From Streptosporangiaceae bacterium (lineage in GTDB: Bacteria; Actinomycetota; Actinomycetes; Streptosporangiales; Streptosporangiaceae), in NCBI GenBank assembly GCA_030040475.1, contig JASHTQ010000250.1:1-21808 (forward strand): a stretch of 21,808 nt of DNA, in the 5' to 3' direction. Below are positions 1 to 7,531 of the stretch, in pieces. Made by a program: the position numbers and the translations under genes. The notes under the pieces were generated by a model. The model was not told the origin of the DNA, did no database searches, and was given only the letters and a program-made list of their open reading frames with translations. The first letter of the stretch is position 1, and every line of letters begins with the position of its first letter.

Positions 1-880
1 CGGTGCCGCCTAGGAGGGCTAGCAGGACGGCCCACAGCGGCATGTGGCCTAGGACGGGGGTCAGCACGGCGCGCAGACCCTCGGACATGTAGACCATCGG
101 GTTGACCAGGACCGCGATCTGCAGCCAGCGGATGTGGTGCAGCGCGGACCAGGGGTAGTAGACGCAGCCGAGCATCGTGGCGGGCAGCAGGATGACGGCG
201 AACAGCATCTGCATCTTGCGCGGGTCCATGATCGTGCCGAGGAGCAGGCCGAGCGAGGCCGTCAGCGTCGAGGCCGCCAGCAGGATGAGCACGAACAGGG
301 CCCAGTTGGTGACGTGGACGTGCGGCGCCTGGCCCTTCGCGTGCACGAGCAGGACGATGGGGAACACGATGCAGGCGCCCAGGAACGACTGGACCGCGCC
401 CGCGACGATCTTCTGGATCGCGAGCACCCGGATCGGCACCGGGGCGAGCGCGCGGTCCTCGATCGTGCGCTGCCAGGAGAACTCCATCACCAGCGGGAAC
501 GTGACGGCCATGATCCCCTGCATGAGCAGCATGGAGGCCATCAGGCCGGGCACCAGGATGGTGGCGAAATTGATGCTGCCCTTGACGCCGGCCCCGGCCG
601 CCGCGGCGCCGCCGCCGAGGTTGAAGCCGCCGCCGATCTTCGGGAACACGTAGGCGAAGACGAAGACGAACAGCAGCGGCTGCATCACCGCGCGGGTGAA
701 GGTGGCGACGGCGTTGCGCCGCAGCACCCGGAACTCGCGGGCCATCATCGCGCCGAACGTCCGCGGCAGCGTGGGCCGCGGTACCGGCGCCTCGGCGATC
801 AGGGCGGCGACCTCGGAGGCCGAGGGCGCTCCGGCGCGCTCGGCCGGCGCGGGCGGGGCAGTTGTGGTCGTGGTAGTCAC
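1..880 (-). CDS. ABC-2 type transporter permease (3' end outside the window)
   Basis: Membrane subunit of a DrrAB-like exporter, partner of the ATPase encoded just upstream. About 293 residues are visible and no stop is reached before the window edge. The start is GTG at 880-878, whose first base is the last base of the ATPase stop codon (TAGTG), so translation is probably coupled. The N-terminus is a Thr/Ala/Pro-rich cytoplasmic tail, then a region ending in FGAMMAREFRVLRRN before the first hydrophobic helix (roughly residues 63-80). Further hydrophobic segments lie near 107-130, 165-185, 193-215, 225-240 and from 275 on. The motifs WQRTIEDRALAPVP and NPMVYMSEGLR are typical of the ABC-2 membrane family (DrrB-like). 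Substrate is unknown; the family exports drugs, lipids or polyketides. The only oddity is the incomplete C-terminus caused by the window edge. Confidence 0.93.
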   Translation of the reverse strand, partial: MTTTTTTAPPAPAERAGAPSASEVAALIAEAPVPRPTLPRTFGAMMAREFRVLRRNAVATFTRAVMQPLLFVFVFAYVFPKIGGGFNLGGGAAAAGAGVKGSINFATILVPGLMASMLLMQGIMAVTFPLVMEFSWQRTIEDRALAPVPIRVLAIQKIVAGAVQSFLGACIVFPIVLLVHAKGQAPHVHVTNWALFVLILLAASTLTASLGLLLGTIMDPRKMQMLFAVILLPATMLGCVYYPWSALHHIRWLQIAVLVNPMVYMSEGLRAVLTPVLGHMPLWAVLLALLGGT

Positions 881-1851
881 TACTCTCGGTACTCCCGTCC
901 GGTCAGGGTGAGAAACACTGTCTCCAGGCTCGGCTTCAGCTGGGTCGCGTCACGAACCGTGAGCCCGGCGGCCGAGCCCGCGGTCACGAGCTCGCCGAGC
1001 ACCCCCTCGGGCTCGTGGGTGAAGACGCGCACGTAGTCGCCCTCTGCCTCGATCTTGCTGACGCCTGGGCGATCGGTCAGTCCGGCCCTCGCGGCCAGGT
1101 CCTCGGGGACCGTGTCCTCGTACCTGACCGTGATCACCGTTTCCGCGCCGGTGCCTTCCTTCAGCTCGTTGACCGTGCCCGAGGCGAGCACCTCGCCGTG
1201 GTCGACCACGGAGATCTGCTCGCACAGCGCCTCGGCTTCTTCCATGTAATGGGTGGTGAGCAGGATCGTCTGGCCCTCGGCGTGCAGCACGCGCAGGATG
1301 TCCCACAGGTTCACCCTGGTCTGCGGGTCGAGCCCGGCGGTCGGCTCGTCGAGGAACAGGACGTCCGGCCGGTGCACCAGGGCGCGCGCGATCAGCAGCC
1401 GCTTGGCCTGCCCGCCGGACAGGTCGGTCGACATCGCCTTGCGCCGGTCCGCGAGCCCGAACACATCGAGCAGCTGGCTGGCGCGGCGCGAGGCCTCACG
1501 CAGCGAGAGGCCGAAGAACCGGCTGCGGAACTCGAGGTTCTCCGCCACGGTCAGCTGCATGTCCAGCGTGTTGTTCTGGGTCACGACGCCGATCCTGCGC
1601 TTGACCGCCACCGGGTCCGCCACCACGTCCATCCCGGCCACCCAGGCCCGGCCGCCGGTGGGCAGCACCAGCGTGGTCAGCATGCCGATCGTGGTGGACT
1701 TGCCGGCGCCGTTCGGGCCGAGCAGGCCGAAGAACTGGCCGGAGTGTACCGACAGGTCGATGCCGCGGACGGCGTGCACGTCCCCGCGGGATGTCTTATA
1801 CGTCTTGCGCAGATCCTCGGTGCGAATCGCGAGCGTGGCGGCCTGCGTCAC
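880..1851 (-). CDS. ABC transporter ATP-binding protein, DrrA-like
   Basis: Nucleotide-binding subunit that powers the ABC-2 permease encoded next. It is 323 residues, a usual length for the daunorubicin-resistance ATPase family. Walker A GPNGAGKS lies at about 45-52, the Q-loop Gln near 92, the signature LSGGQ at 144-148, Walker B LFLDEP at 165-170 and the switch His at 201 in LLTTH. The last 100 residues form the small C-terminal domain typical of DrrA-type proteins. The GTG start at 1851-1849 overlaps the MarR stop (GTGA), and the TAG stop shares one base with the permease GTG. The three genes therefore form one tightly coupled operon. Export of a toxic compound sensed by the MarR protein is the likely role; this is inferred from context, not from substrate-specific residues. 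Confidence 0.96.
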   Translation of the reverse strand: MTQAATLAIRTEDLRKTYKTSRGDVHAVRGIDLSVHSGQFFGLLGPNGAGKSTTIGMLTTLVLPTGGRAWVAGMDVVADPVAVKRRIGVVTQNNTLDMQLTVAENLEFRSRFFGLSLREASRRASQLLDVFGLADRRKAMSTDLSGGQAKRLLIARALVHRPDVLFLDEPTAGLDPQTRVNLWDILRVLHAEGQTILLTTHYMEEAEALCEQISVVDHGEVLASGTVNELKEGTGAETVITVRYEDTVPEDLAARAGLTDRPGVSKIEAEGDYVRVFTHEPEGVLGELVTAGSAAGLTVRDATQLKPSLETVFLTLTGREYRE

Positions 1852-2393
1852 GTGCCGCGCTCCTTCCTTGTCAGCTGGCTGAAATGCCCGATCATGTCGG
1901 TGAAGAACTTGCGGATAACGGGCTCGTCCTGCGGGCTGACGAAGTCGAACGCGGCGCGCCAGTGCGGGCCGGCAAACGAGTAGTAGTCCTCGCAGATCCG
2001 CCGGCCTTGGTCCGTCACGTACAGCCTGACCACCCGCCGGTCGCCGGGATCCCGCCGCCGCTCCACATAGCCCTCGCGGACGAGCGTGTTCACCACGGAG
2101 GTCAGCGTGCCCGGCGAAGACCAGCCGCGGGCCGCCACGTCGCTTGACTTCAGCCCGTCCGCGGCCAGCAGCACCCGCAGCACGCCCAGCCCGGCCGGGC
2201 TGATCCGCAGGCCGGCCTGGGCCAGCGTACCCGCGTAGAACGCGCCCATGACCCTCGAGGCGGCGAGCAGCAGCGCGTGCAGCGGCGCGTCGGCGGGGAT
2301 CCTGTCCGCCCAGTCCAGGCCGGAGCCGTGCTCAGGTCCGCACTCCGTAGGGAGTACCGACTCTGGCCGCGCGGACGCTGCTACGTCATGCAC
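1848..2393 (-). CDS. MarR-family transcriptional regulator of the efflux operon
   Basis: A 181-residue winged-helix regulator. The core runs from about residue 38. The recognition-helix region SSPGTLTSVVNTLVREGYVERRR is followed by the wing DPGDRRVVRLYVTDQG (about residues 91-130), which is diagnostic of MarR. The first 35 residues are a poorly conserved extension. The start is GTG at 2393-2391; no convincing Shine-Dalgarno precedes it, and a TTGACA/CAGACT promoter-like pair ends 7-8 bases before it, so the mRNA may be leaderless. As first gene of a coupled operon with a DrrAB-like exporter, it is probably an autorepressor relieved by the exported compound. That role is inferred from the family and from the palindrome over the promoter. 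Confidence 0.94.
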   Translation of the reverse strand: MHDVAASARPESVLPTECGPEHGSGLDWADRIPADAPLHALLLAASRVMGAFYAGTLAQAGLRISPAGLGVLRVLLAADGLKSSDVAARGWSSPGTLTSVVNTLVREGYVERRRDPGDRRVVRLYVTDQGRRICEDYYSFAGPHWRAAFDFVSPQDEPVIRKFFTDMIGHFSQLTRKERGT

Positions 2394-2951
2394 GCCGCCC
2401 AGTCTGCTTCCCCACTACTTCCATGTCAAATCATTTGAGCTCAAAATATATTCGGGTCGTGACTTCTCGCCGCGGCGGCTGCTGACGCGCCGGTGACGGC
2501 GGTTCGGCGGAATTCTCCCGGATTATCGCTGAAGCCGGGGCGACCGGCAGGAGTTCGCCTCGGGACTCATCGGGGTTCTCATCGGGTGCACCACGTCCCG
2601 TTCGGTGCAAATAATGACAAAAGGGGCAGCGGTGGGATGTTCGGGTGCGGCGGGAGGCCGATCGGGAGCGGTGTCCGGGCGGGGCTGGCCCGGAAAGTCG
2701 AGCGAGCGTAACCAAATAAGTACAAAACTCGCTCTTCGGGTTAACTGCCGTGGCAAAATCCTTTCCATATCAAGCCAGGATGGTTTACTCTGTGCTAGTG
2801 AGTGAGTACTGGGGGTGAGCTTCAGGGCTCCCAGCGCTCACGGCGGTGGTCTTCTCGCGCAGGCGTCGCAGTACCCGGTTCCTTAGCAGGCCCCTCGGCA
2901 GGCGGTCTGGGCCAGCGGACGTTCCCACGCGGGTCACATAGGGAGCTCCAG
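2394..2951. other. Intergenic region between the efflux operon and the small CxxC membrane protein
   Basis: No convincing gene in 558 bp; short open frames here have poor codon bias and no ribosome binding site. The left edge carries the MarR operator. The stretch 2700-2800 is clearly less GC-rich than its surroundings and probably holds the plus-strand promoter. TACTCT at 2786-2791 is a possible -10 without a good -35. GAGCGAG (2700-2706) and CTCGCTC (2728-2734) can pair around a 21-base loop. The remaining 150 bases before 2952 would be a long leader; no known riboswitch was recognised. Confidence 0.5.
2425..2445 (-). promoter_or_regulatory. Probable MarR operator overlapping the -35 of the efflux operon
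   Basis: Two overlapping perfect inverted repeats share a half-site. TCAAAT-C-ATTTGA (2426-2438) and TTTGAGCTCAAA (2434-2445) are seen on the plus strand. On the minus strand the inner edge contains TTGACA (2430-2425). It is followed after 17 bases by CAGACT (2406-2401), a weak -10 that keeps the A2 and T6 positions. TTGA/TCAA half-sites are common in MarR-family operators. Repressor binding here would block the promoter. The operator assignment is inferred. Confidence 0.6.
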
Positions 2952-3182
2952 ATGGTTCTGCTACTTATTGTCATTGTTGCCGTCGGGTACCTGGTGTCGT
3001 TGCGCATCCATCCGCTGCGGAAATGCCCGACCTGCAAGATGACGGGCAGGCACTACGGCGGCGTCTTCACCAACGCCTACCGGCCGTGCCGCCGGTGCAG
3101 CGGGTCGGGCCGCCGGGACAGGCTGGGGACCCAGGTGTTCTTCGGCGGTACCAACCACACCGGGGTCTACCCGAAGAAGTAG
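2952..3182 (+). CDS. Small membrane protein with a DnaJ-like CxxC pair
   Basis: A 76-residue protein. One hydrophobic helix (about residues 2-17) is followed by a basic, cytoplasmic-type segment. That segment carries CPTC (Cys25, Cys28) and CRRC followed by SGSG (Cys46, Cys49). These two CxxC knuckles with Gly-rich flanks resemble half of the DnaJ zinc-binding region and probably hold one metal ion or a disulfide pair. The start was set at ATG 2952 because GGGAG lies 8 bases upstream and the membrane helix starts at once. An upstream in-frame GTG at 2802 would add 50 low-complexity residues and is not preferred. Function is unknown; similar short membrane-anchored zinc-ribbon-like proteins occur in actinomycetes. 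It stands alone, convergent with the oxidoreductase gene. Confidence 0.75.
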   Translation: MVLLLIVIVAVGYLVSLRIHPLRKCPTCKMTGRHYGGVFTNAYRPCRRCSGSGRRDRLGTQVFFGGTNHTGVYPKK

Positions 3183-3226
3183 CGGCACTGGCGGGTCGCG
3201 CGTCCCCGCCCGCGTGACCCAGTGAG

Positions 3227-4192
3227 CTACGGCGTGACGATGACCTTGCCGGCGGCTCCGGCCTCGGCGGCCTCGTGCGCGGCGACGATGTCGGCCAGGC
3301 CGAACCCGTGCACGGGCAGGCCGGTGAGGTCCCCGGCGGCAAGAGCGGCGGTGATGTCGGCGGCCGCCCGATCCAGGACGTCCGCCGGGACGCCGTACAG
3401 CAGCACGAACCTGAGCAGGACGTTGGCGGTCATGCAGGCCCTGACCGGCAGCACCGGGTCGGCCTCTTCGGCCGCGTAGGTCACGATCGTCGCCCGCGAC
3501 CTGGTCACCGCCAGGTCGAGGGCAAGGTTGGCGCCAAGCGCGACCTCGATCACCCGGTCGACGGCAGGCGCGAACGCCGTCACCTGCGCCGCGGCGTCGG
3601 CCGCGCGGTAGTTCACCACCAGGTCCGCGCCGGCCTTCTCGGCGAGCGCCGCCTTCTGGGCGTTGCTCACGGTCGTGATCACTCGAGCCCCGGCGCGTTT
3701 GGCCAGCTCGATGGCGAAGTGCCCGACGGCACCCGCGCCGCCGGCCACCAGCACGGTCTGGCCGGCTATCGGGCCGTCGGCCAGCAGGCAGTAATGAGCG
3801 GTCATCGCGGGCACGCCGAGCGAGGCTCCGAGCTCGAACGAGGCACCCTCGGGCAGCGGCACGGCGTGCCGCTCCGGCACCACGGTCCACTCCGCCGCGG
3901 TCCCCCACCGCCGCCCGGCCGCCGAGAACCACAGCCACACCCGCTGGCCGACGCGGCCCTGGTCCACGCCCTCGCCGACCGCCTCGATCACGCCCGCGCC
4001 GTCCTGGTGGGGGATCTGGAAGTCGTCGATGGGGCGCGGGGTGAGCCCGGCCCTGGCCTTGTAGTCGGTGGGGTTGACGCCGGAGGCGCGCACCCGGACC
4101 AGGACCTCGCCGGGACCTGGCTCGGGCCGCTCGACCTCCTCGACCTGCAGGACGTGGGCGGGCCCGGTGCTTCGGTACAAGGCTGCCTTCAT
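3227..4192 (-). CDS. Zinc-independent quinone oxidoreductase (MDR family)
   Basis: Medium-chain dehydrogenase/reductase of the NADPH:quinone oxidoreductase type, 321 residues. The N-terminal GroES-like domain has the family motif SGVNPTDYKAR at about 38-47. The Rossmann domain starts near 146 with VLVAGGAGAVGHFAIELAK, where GAGAVG is the nucleotide-binding loop. The structural-zinc cysteines of alcohol dehydrogenases are absent, which supports a quinone-reductase-like enzyme reducing quinones or enones with NADPH. The start is ATG 4192-4190, overlapping the stop of the DUF2000 gene (ATGA), so the two are translationally coupled. A very long open frame continues upstream in the same frame through the opposite-strand AraC gene, but it is a shadow. 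The physiological substrate cannot be told. Confidence 0.95.
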   Translation of the reverse strand: MKAALYRSTGPAHVLQVEEVERPEPGPGEVLVRVRASGVNPTDYKARAGLTPRPIDDFQIPHQDGAGVIEAVGEGVDQGRVGQRVWLWFSAAGRRWGTAAEWTVVPERHAVPLPEGASFELGASLGVPAMTAHYCLLADGPIAGQTVLVAGGAGAVGHFAIELAKRAGARVITTVSNAQKAALAEKAGADLVVNYRAADAAAQVTAFAPAVDRVIEVALGANLALDLAVTRSRATIVTYAAEEADPVLPVRACMTANVLLRFVLLYGVPADVLDRAAADITAALAAGDLTGLPVHGFGLADIVAAHEAAEAGAAGKVIVTP

Positions 4193-4605
4193 GGATGCAG
4201 CGTAACGCCCTTGAGTACCTTGTCGACGGCGTTGCGGGGACCGTGCAGCGCGAGGCCGGCAAACCGCAGCTCGGCCGCTGGGACGGCGCGCACGACCGCC
4301 CGGTTGTCGTCGTCGTTGCCGGTCTCGAACATCTCCATCGTGTAGATCGCCATCGGCATGCCGCGGGTCAGTGCCCGCTGGTGCGCCCGGCCGAGCGTCT
4401 CGCCGTCGGCCGCGTACACCACCACGGGCTGGCGGAACAGCTCCAGGTAGGTGTTGCCGGAACCGTCCTCGTACGGCTTGCCCATGATGCCCGCTGCGCT
4501 CGCGGCGATTGCGCTGGCGAGGAACGCGGTGACGTTCAGCTTCTGCCATGGCTCGAGGTCGGCGCGGACGGCGATGGCGATCTTGGTGTCGAATCGGACT
4601 TCCAT
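4189..4605 (-). CDS. DUF2000 family protein
   Basis: A 138-residue protein with features of the DUF2000 family. The N-terminal strand is RFDTKIAIAVRADLEPWQKLN, followed by the Ala-rich helix AFLASAIAASAAGIMG and the segment QPVVVYAADGETLGRAHQRAL. DUF2000 proteins have a peptidyl-tRNA-hydrolase-II-like fold, but no activity is established for them. The start ATG 4605 begins at the conserved strand. The gene is first in a two-gene operon with the oxidoreductase (4-base overlap). It diverges from the AraC regulator across 76 bp, so the regulator probably controls both sides. Confidence in the family is good; the function is unknown. Confidence 0.85.
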   Translation of the reverse strand: MEVRFDTKIAIAVRADLEPWQKLNVTAFLASAIAASAAGIMGKPYEDGSGNTYLELFRQPVVVYAADGETLGRAHQRALTRGMPMAIYTMEMFETGNDDDNRAVVRAVPAAELRFAGLALHGPRNAVDKVLKGVTLHP

Positions 4606-4681
4606 GCTGTCCCATCATGGCCCCGTGCTGGGTTCGGCTATTGAACGCTGGTGCGGGTTCACGGCCGGAGATAATGAGGTG

Positions 4682-5527
4682 ATGGGCGGCGGGGTCTCGG
4701 ACTGGGCGCGGTACTGGCGCGCGGACGGCATGCCGGTGGAGGCGATGCACGCGCACTTCACCGCGCACGTGTACCACAGGCACAGCCACGAGAGCTACTC
4801 GTTCGGGGTGACCGAGACCGGCGCGCAGGCGTTCAGCTGCCGTCGCGGGCGGCACGTGAGCCGGGCCGGCATGGTGATGGCCTTCAACCCCGACGACCCG
4901 CACGACGGGCACGCGGCAGGCGAGGCCGGCTTCACCTACCGGATGGTGCACATCTGGCCCGAGTTCTTCGCCGGCCTGATCGGCGTCGACGAGGCCGGGC
5001 CGCTGCCGTTGTTCGGCTCGCCCGTGCTCGAGGACCGGGTGCTTGCCGGGTCGGTGCGCGGGCTGCATGTCGCGCTGACCGGGCATGCCACCGAGCTTGA
5101 GCGCTACGAGCGGCTTGCGGGGACGGCCAGGCTCCTGGTGCGGCACGCCTCGGGCCGGTTCGGGTCCGGCGATCCGGGTGACGCCGCCGGCGCCGGGGCT
5201 GCGGCGCGGATACGGGAGCTCATCCACGATGCCGACGCGGCGGCGGAGCTGACCGCGGACGATATCGGCGCGGCGGCCGGATGCAGCAGGTACGCGGCGT
5301 ACCGGGCCTTCACCACGGCCTACGGGATGGCGCCGAGCGACTACCAGCGCCAGCTCCGGGTCCGGGCGGCGCGGCGGCTGCTCGGCCAGGGCGTCTCGCC
5401 CGCACGTGCCGCGGCCGAGGCCGGGTTCGCCGACCAGGCACATCTGACCCGCTGGTTCCGCCGCTACTACGGGGTCACTCCCGGCGCCTACCGCGCCGCC
5501 GCGCGCGCTGACGGGACGGGGCGGTGA
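4682..5527 (+). CDS. AraC-family transcriptional regulator
   Basis: A 281-residue activator-type regulator. The N-terminal cupin sensing domain is visible as HAHFTAHVYHRHSHESYSFGV (about 23-43), with the turn VMAFNPDDPHDGHA (65-78). The C-terminal double helix-turn-helix occupies about 175-272: ELTADDIGAAAGCSRYAAYRAF is the first HTH and ARAAAEAGFADQAHLTRWFRR the second, ending in YYGVTPGAYR. The start ATG 4682 was chosen because GGAG lies 11 bases upstream and the conserved cupin follows. The open frame extends further upstream but would run into the divergent DUF2000 gene. The stop overlaps the next gene (GTGA). It is likely to regulate the divergent DUF2000-oxidoreductase pair and its own operon in response to a small molecule; this is inferred from layout. 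Confidence 0.92.
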   Translation: MGGGVSDWARYWRADGMPVEAMHAHFTAHVYHRHSHESYSFGVTETGAQAFSCRRGRHVSRAGMVMAFNPDDPHDGHAAGEAGFTYRMVHIWPEFFAGLIGVDEAGPLPLFGSPVLEDRVLAGSVRGLHVALTGHATELERYERLAGTARLLVRHASGRFGSGDPGDAAGAGAAARIRELIHDADAAAELTADDIGAAAGCSRYAAYRAFTTAYGMAPSDYQRQLRVRAARRLLGQGVSPARAAAEAGFADQAHLTRWFRRYYGVTPGAYRAAARADGTGR

Positions 5528-6312
5528 GCGCATCCGCCTGGACTACGGTCGCCGACCTGGCGACGGCGCTGGGCACGCTGATCCTGGCGGTGGCCACGTT
5601 CTCGGCGGTGAGGTCGGCCAACCTGACGGCCAGGGTGGCCCAGCAGTCGCTGCTCATCGGGCTGCGGCCGGTGCTGCTGTCGTCGCGGCGTGAGGACCCG
5701 GCGCTCAAGGTCAATTACGGCGACCGCAAATGGGTCCTGGTCCCGGGCGGCGGCGCGGTGGGCGAGGTCGGCGGCGGCGACGGGACGATGGGGCCGGCGG
5801 ACGGGGTGGTCTACCTGGCCGTGGGGCTGCGCAACGCGGGCAGCGGGATCGCGGTGCTGCGCGGCTGGCATTTCTACCCGGACTGGCACCGGGACAGCGA
5901 GCATGCGCCGGTCGAGGAGTTCGAGCGGCAGACCCGCGACCTTTACATACCGAGCGGCGACATCGGGTTCTGGCAGGCGGCGTTCCGCGACGTGACCGAC
6001 CCCAGGTACGAGGCGGCACGGAAGGTCATCGAGGCCTGCCAGCCGTGGACGGTGGAACTGCTGTACGGCGACCACGAGGGCGGGCAGCGGGCCATCACCA
6101 GGTTCACCATGCTGCCCCGCAGCAGCCCCATGACGGATTCCAGCGCTTCCTCGAGTCCCGCGGCGCCCGCGGATACCGCGGCGCTTGCGGATCCTGCGGC
6201 GCCCGCGGATCCTGCGGCCCTTGCGGCTCCCGCGGTCCATTCGGCCCAGGAGAAGGGGTGGTACGCGTCGATGAGCAGGCACTGGAACATCGACCGTCCG
6301 GACCCCCGGTGA
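5524..6312 (+). CDS. One-helix membrane protein of unknown function
   Basis: 262 residues. An N-terminal hydrophobic helix (about residues 9-29) is followed by a short amphipathic, possibly coiled segment (SANLTARVAQQSLL). A soluble domain of about 160 residues follows, with a strand-rich core (VVYLAVGLRNAGSGIAVLRGWHF). A low-complexity Ala/Pro/Asp stretch near 212-238 is built from repeats of the type AAPAD/AALAD; the protein ends in a charged tail. It starts with GTG overlapping the AraC stop by four bases, so it is co-translated with the regulator. The layout, with a short N-terminal anchor and a beta-rich domain, resembles many uncharacterised actinobacterial membrane proteins; I do not recognise a named family. 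The repeat coding DNA (about 6157-6237) is likely to vary in copy number. Confidence 0.82.
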   Translation: MSASAWTTVADLATALGTLILAVATFSAVRSANLTARVAQQSLLIGLRPVLLSSRREDPALKVNYGDRKWVLVPGGGAVGEVGGGDGTMGPADGVVYLAVGLRNAGSGIAVLRGWHFYPDWHRDSEHAPVEEFERQTRDLYIPSGDIGFWQAAFRDVTDPRYEAARKVIEACQPWTVELLYGDHEGGQRAITRFTMLPRSSPMTDSSASSSPAAPADTAALADPAAPADPAALAAPAVHSAQEKGWYASMSRHWNIDRPDPR

Positions 6313-6360
6313 TCCGGCAGTTACCCGCTTTACCTAGAGTGATTTATTAACGTTCCAGCG

Positions 6361-6377
6361 TGACCAGAGCCTGGTCA
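6361..6377. repeat. Small inverted repeat between the membrane protein and the protease
   Basis: TGACCA-gagcc-TGGTCA, a perfect 6-bp stem with a 5-base loop, lies 49 bases after the upstream stop codon. A second palindrome, CCGCTCGCGAGCGG, lies at 6403-6416. No T tract follows either. They may act as a weak terminator or as a regulator site for the protease gene. Confidence 0.4.
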
Positions 6378-6536
6378 TGTGGTGCCCAGGTACGGGAACG
6401 CACCGCTCGCGAGCGGCGACTCACAGCAAATCCCCAGCTCAACATGGCGACTTCTGATTAAGTTTCAAGCGCGCGGATCTGGTACAGTCGCGAGCTGTCC
6501 ATCACAATTGGGTATCGAAGTTCATCTGAATGCAAC

Positions 6537-7475
6537 ATGGTCCGGACACGTGAAGCGGGTGACCAGGTGCAGGTGCGAGCGGGGTTCCGCGGCAAGCGGC
6601 ACCCGGCCGTCCGCGACGAGGACAGCGCCCCCGCAGGCGATAGCCGCCCGCGCGAGCGGGCACGTTGGTTCTCCCGGGCTTCCACGAAGGTAGCGTGCGT
6701 CGCCGTGCTCGCGGCGGGCGTGGTCGTCACGTTCACCCCCGCCAACGGAGCGGCCGGCGACATAGCGTCCGGCGTCGCGCGGGCCGTACGGCATCTGATG
6801 GCGGCGCCGCCGTCCCAGAACGGGCAGGACTTCTCCGGGACACCCGCGGTGGGGGCGCTTTTCTCCACCATCGGCGGCAAGCTCAACCACCATTTCTGCA
6901 CGGCGAGCGTGGTCAACAGCCCGCACGGGGACCTCGTGATCACCGCCGCGCACTGCGTGAGCAGCCTGTCGAGCAGCATCATCGTGTTCGTGCCCGGCTA
7001 CGACAGCGGGGCGACGCCGTACGGCGTGTGGACGGTCAGCGCCGTCTACGTCGACAAGTCATGGAGCACCTCGGCTAACCCGGACGACGACGTCGCCTTC
7101 CTGCGGGTCAGCCAGCCCGGCTCGATCGTGCCGATCGAGGACGTGACCGGGGCCGAGACGCTCGCCACCGGTACGTCGGCCCATCAGCTCGTGCAGGTTA
7201 TCGGCTACCCCGACTCGGGCAATCAGGCAATCACCTGCCAGAACTGGACCAAGCAGCCGATGGCGGACCAGCTCGAATTCGACTGCGGCGGCTACACCGA
7301 CGGGACGAGCGGCGGGCCGTTCCTCGCCTCGGTCAACCCGGCGACCGGGCAGGGCACGGTGATCGGGGTCATCGGCGGCTACGAGCAGGGCGGCGACACC
7401 CCCGCCGTTTCCTATTCGATCATGTTCGGGCCGAACGTGGCGGCGCTCTACAGCACCGCGGTCGCGGGAGGCTGA
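6537..7475 (+). CDS. Secreted trypsin-like serine protease
   Basis: A 312-residue S1-fold (chymotrypsin-like) peptidase. The catalytic triad is visible: His139 in ITAAHC, Asp185 in DDDVAFLRV and Ser258 in GTSGGPF. Cys121 and Cys140 flank the histidine loop as in trypsin, and Cys234 and Cys250 can form a second disulfide. The export signal is RARWFSRAS followed by the hydrophobic stretch VACVAVLAAGVVVTF (about 41-66), with a possible cleavage after ANGAA. ATG 6537 gives an unusually long basic N-region of about 45 residues and has no clear Shine-Dalgarno. In-frame GTG codons 11 and 13 are alternatives. It acts outside the cell; the substrate is unknown. It stands alone and converges with the aldo/keto reductase gene. 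Confidence 0.92.
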   Translation: MVRTREAGDQVQVRAGFRGKRHPAVRDEDSAPAGDSRPRERARWFSRASTKVACVAVLAAGVVVTFTPANGAAGDIASGVARAVRHLMAAPPSQNGQDFSGTPAVGALFSTIGGKLNHHFCTASVVNSPHGDLVITAAHCVSSLSSSIIVFVPGYDSGATPYGVWTVSAVYVDKSWSTSANPDDDVAFLRVSQPGSIVPIEDVTGAETLATGTSAHQLVQVIGYPDSGNQAITCQNWTKQPMADQLEFDCGGYTDGTSGGPFLASVNPATGQGTVIGVIGGYEQGGDTPAVSYSIMFGPNVAALYSTAVAGG

Positions 7476-7498
7476 CGCGGGCCTCAGCCGTCGGTCGC

Positions 7499-7531
7499 CG
7501 TTAGGCCGGCGTTAGGCTGGCGTTAGGCCGG
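7499..7531. repeat. Three tandem 11-bp repeats across the aldo/keto reductase stop codon
   Basis: The unit CGTTAGGCYGG occurs at 7499-7509, 7510-7520 (one base different) and 7521-7531. The unit at 7521-7531 contains the TAA stop of the minus-strand gene. The other two therefore look like duplications of the gene's 3' end into the 47-bp convergent spacer. Confidence 0.8.

Noticed and set aside
134..1036. Long plus-strand open frame opposite the ABC permease
   Set aside because: Arg/Gly/His-rich GC-driven shadow; the minus strand has coherent ABC-2 motifs and helices.
2431..2715. Minus-strand open frame upstream of the MarR gene
   Set aside because: No ribosome binding site, low-complexity translation, and it would run through the operator region.
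2802..2951. N-terminal extension of the small CxxC membrane protein from a GTG
   Set aside because: Adds 50 compositionally odd residues before a membrane helix that already has its own good ribosome binding site at 2952.
4193..5533. Upstream continuation of the oxidoreductase frame to 5533
   Set aside because: Overlaps the AraC gene on the other strand; conserved residues start only at 4192.
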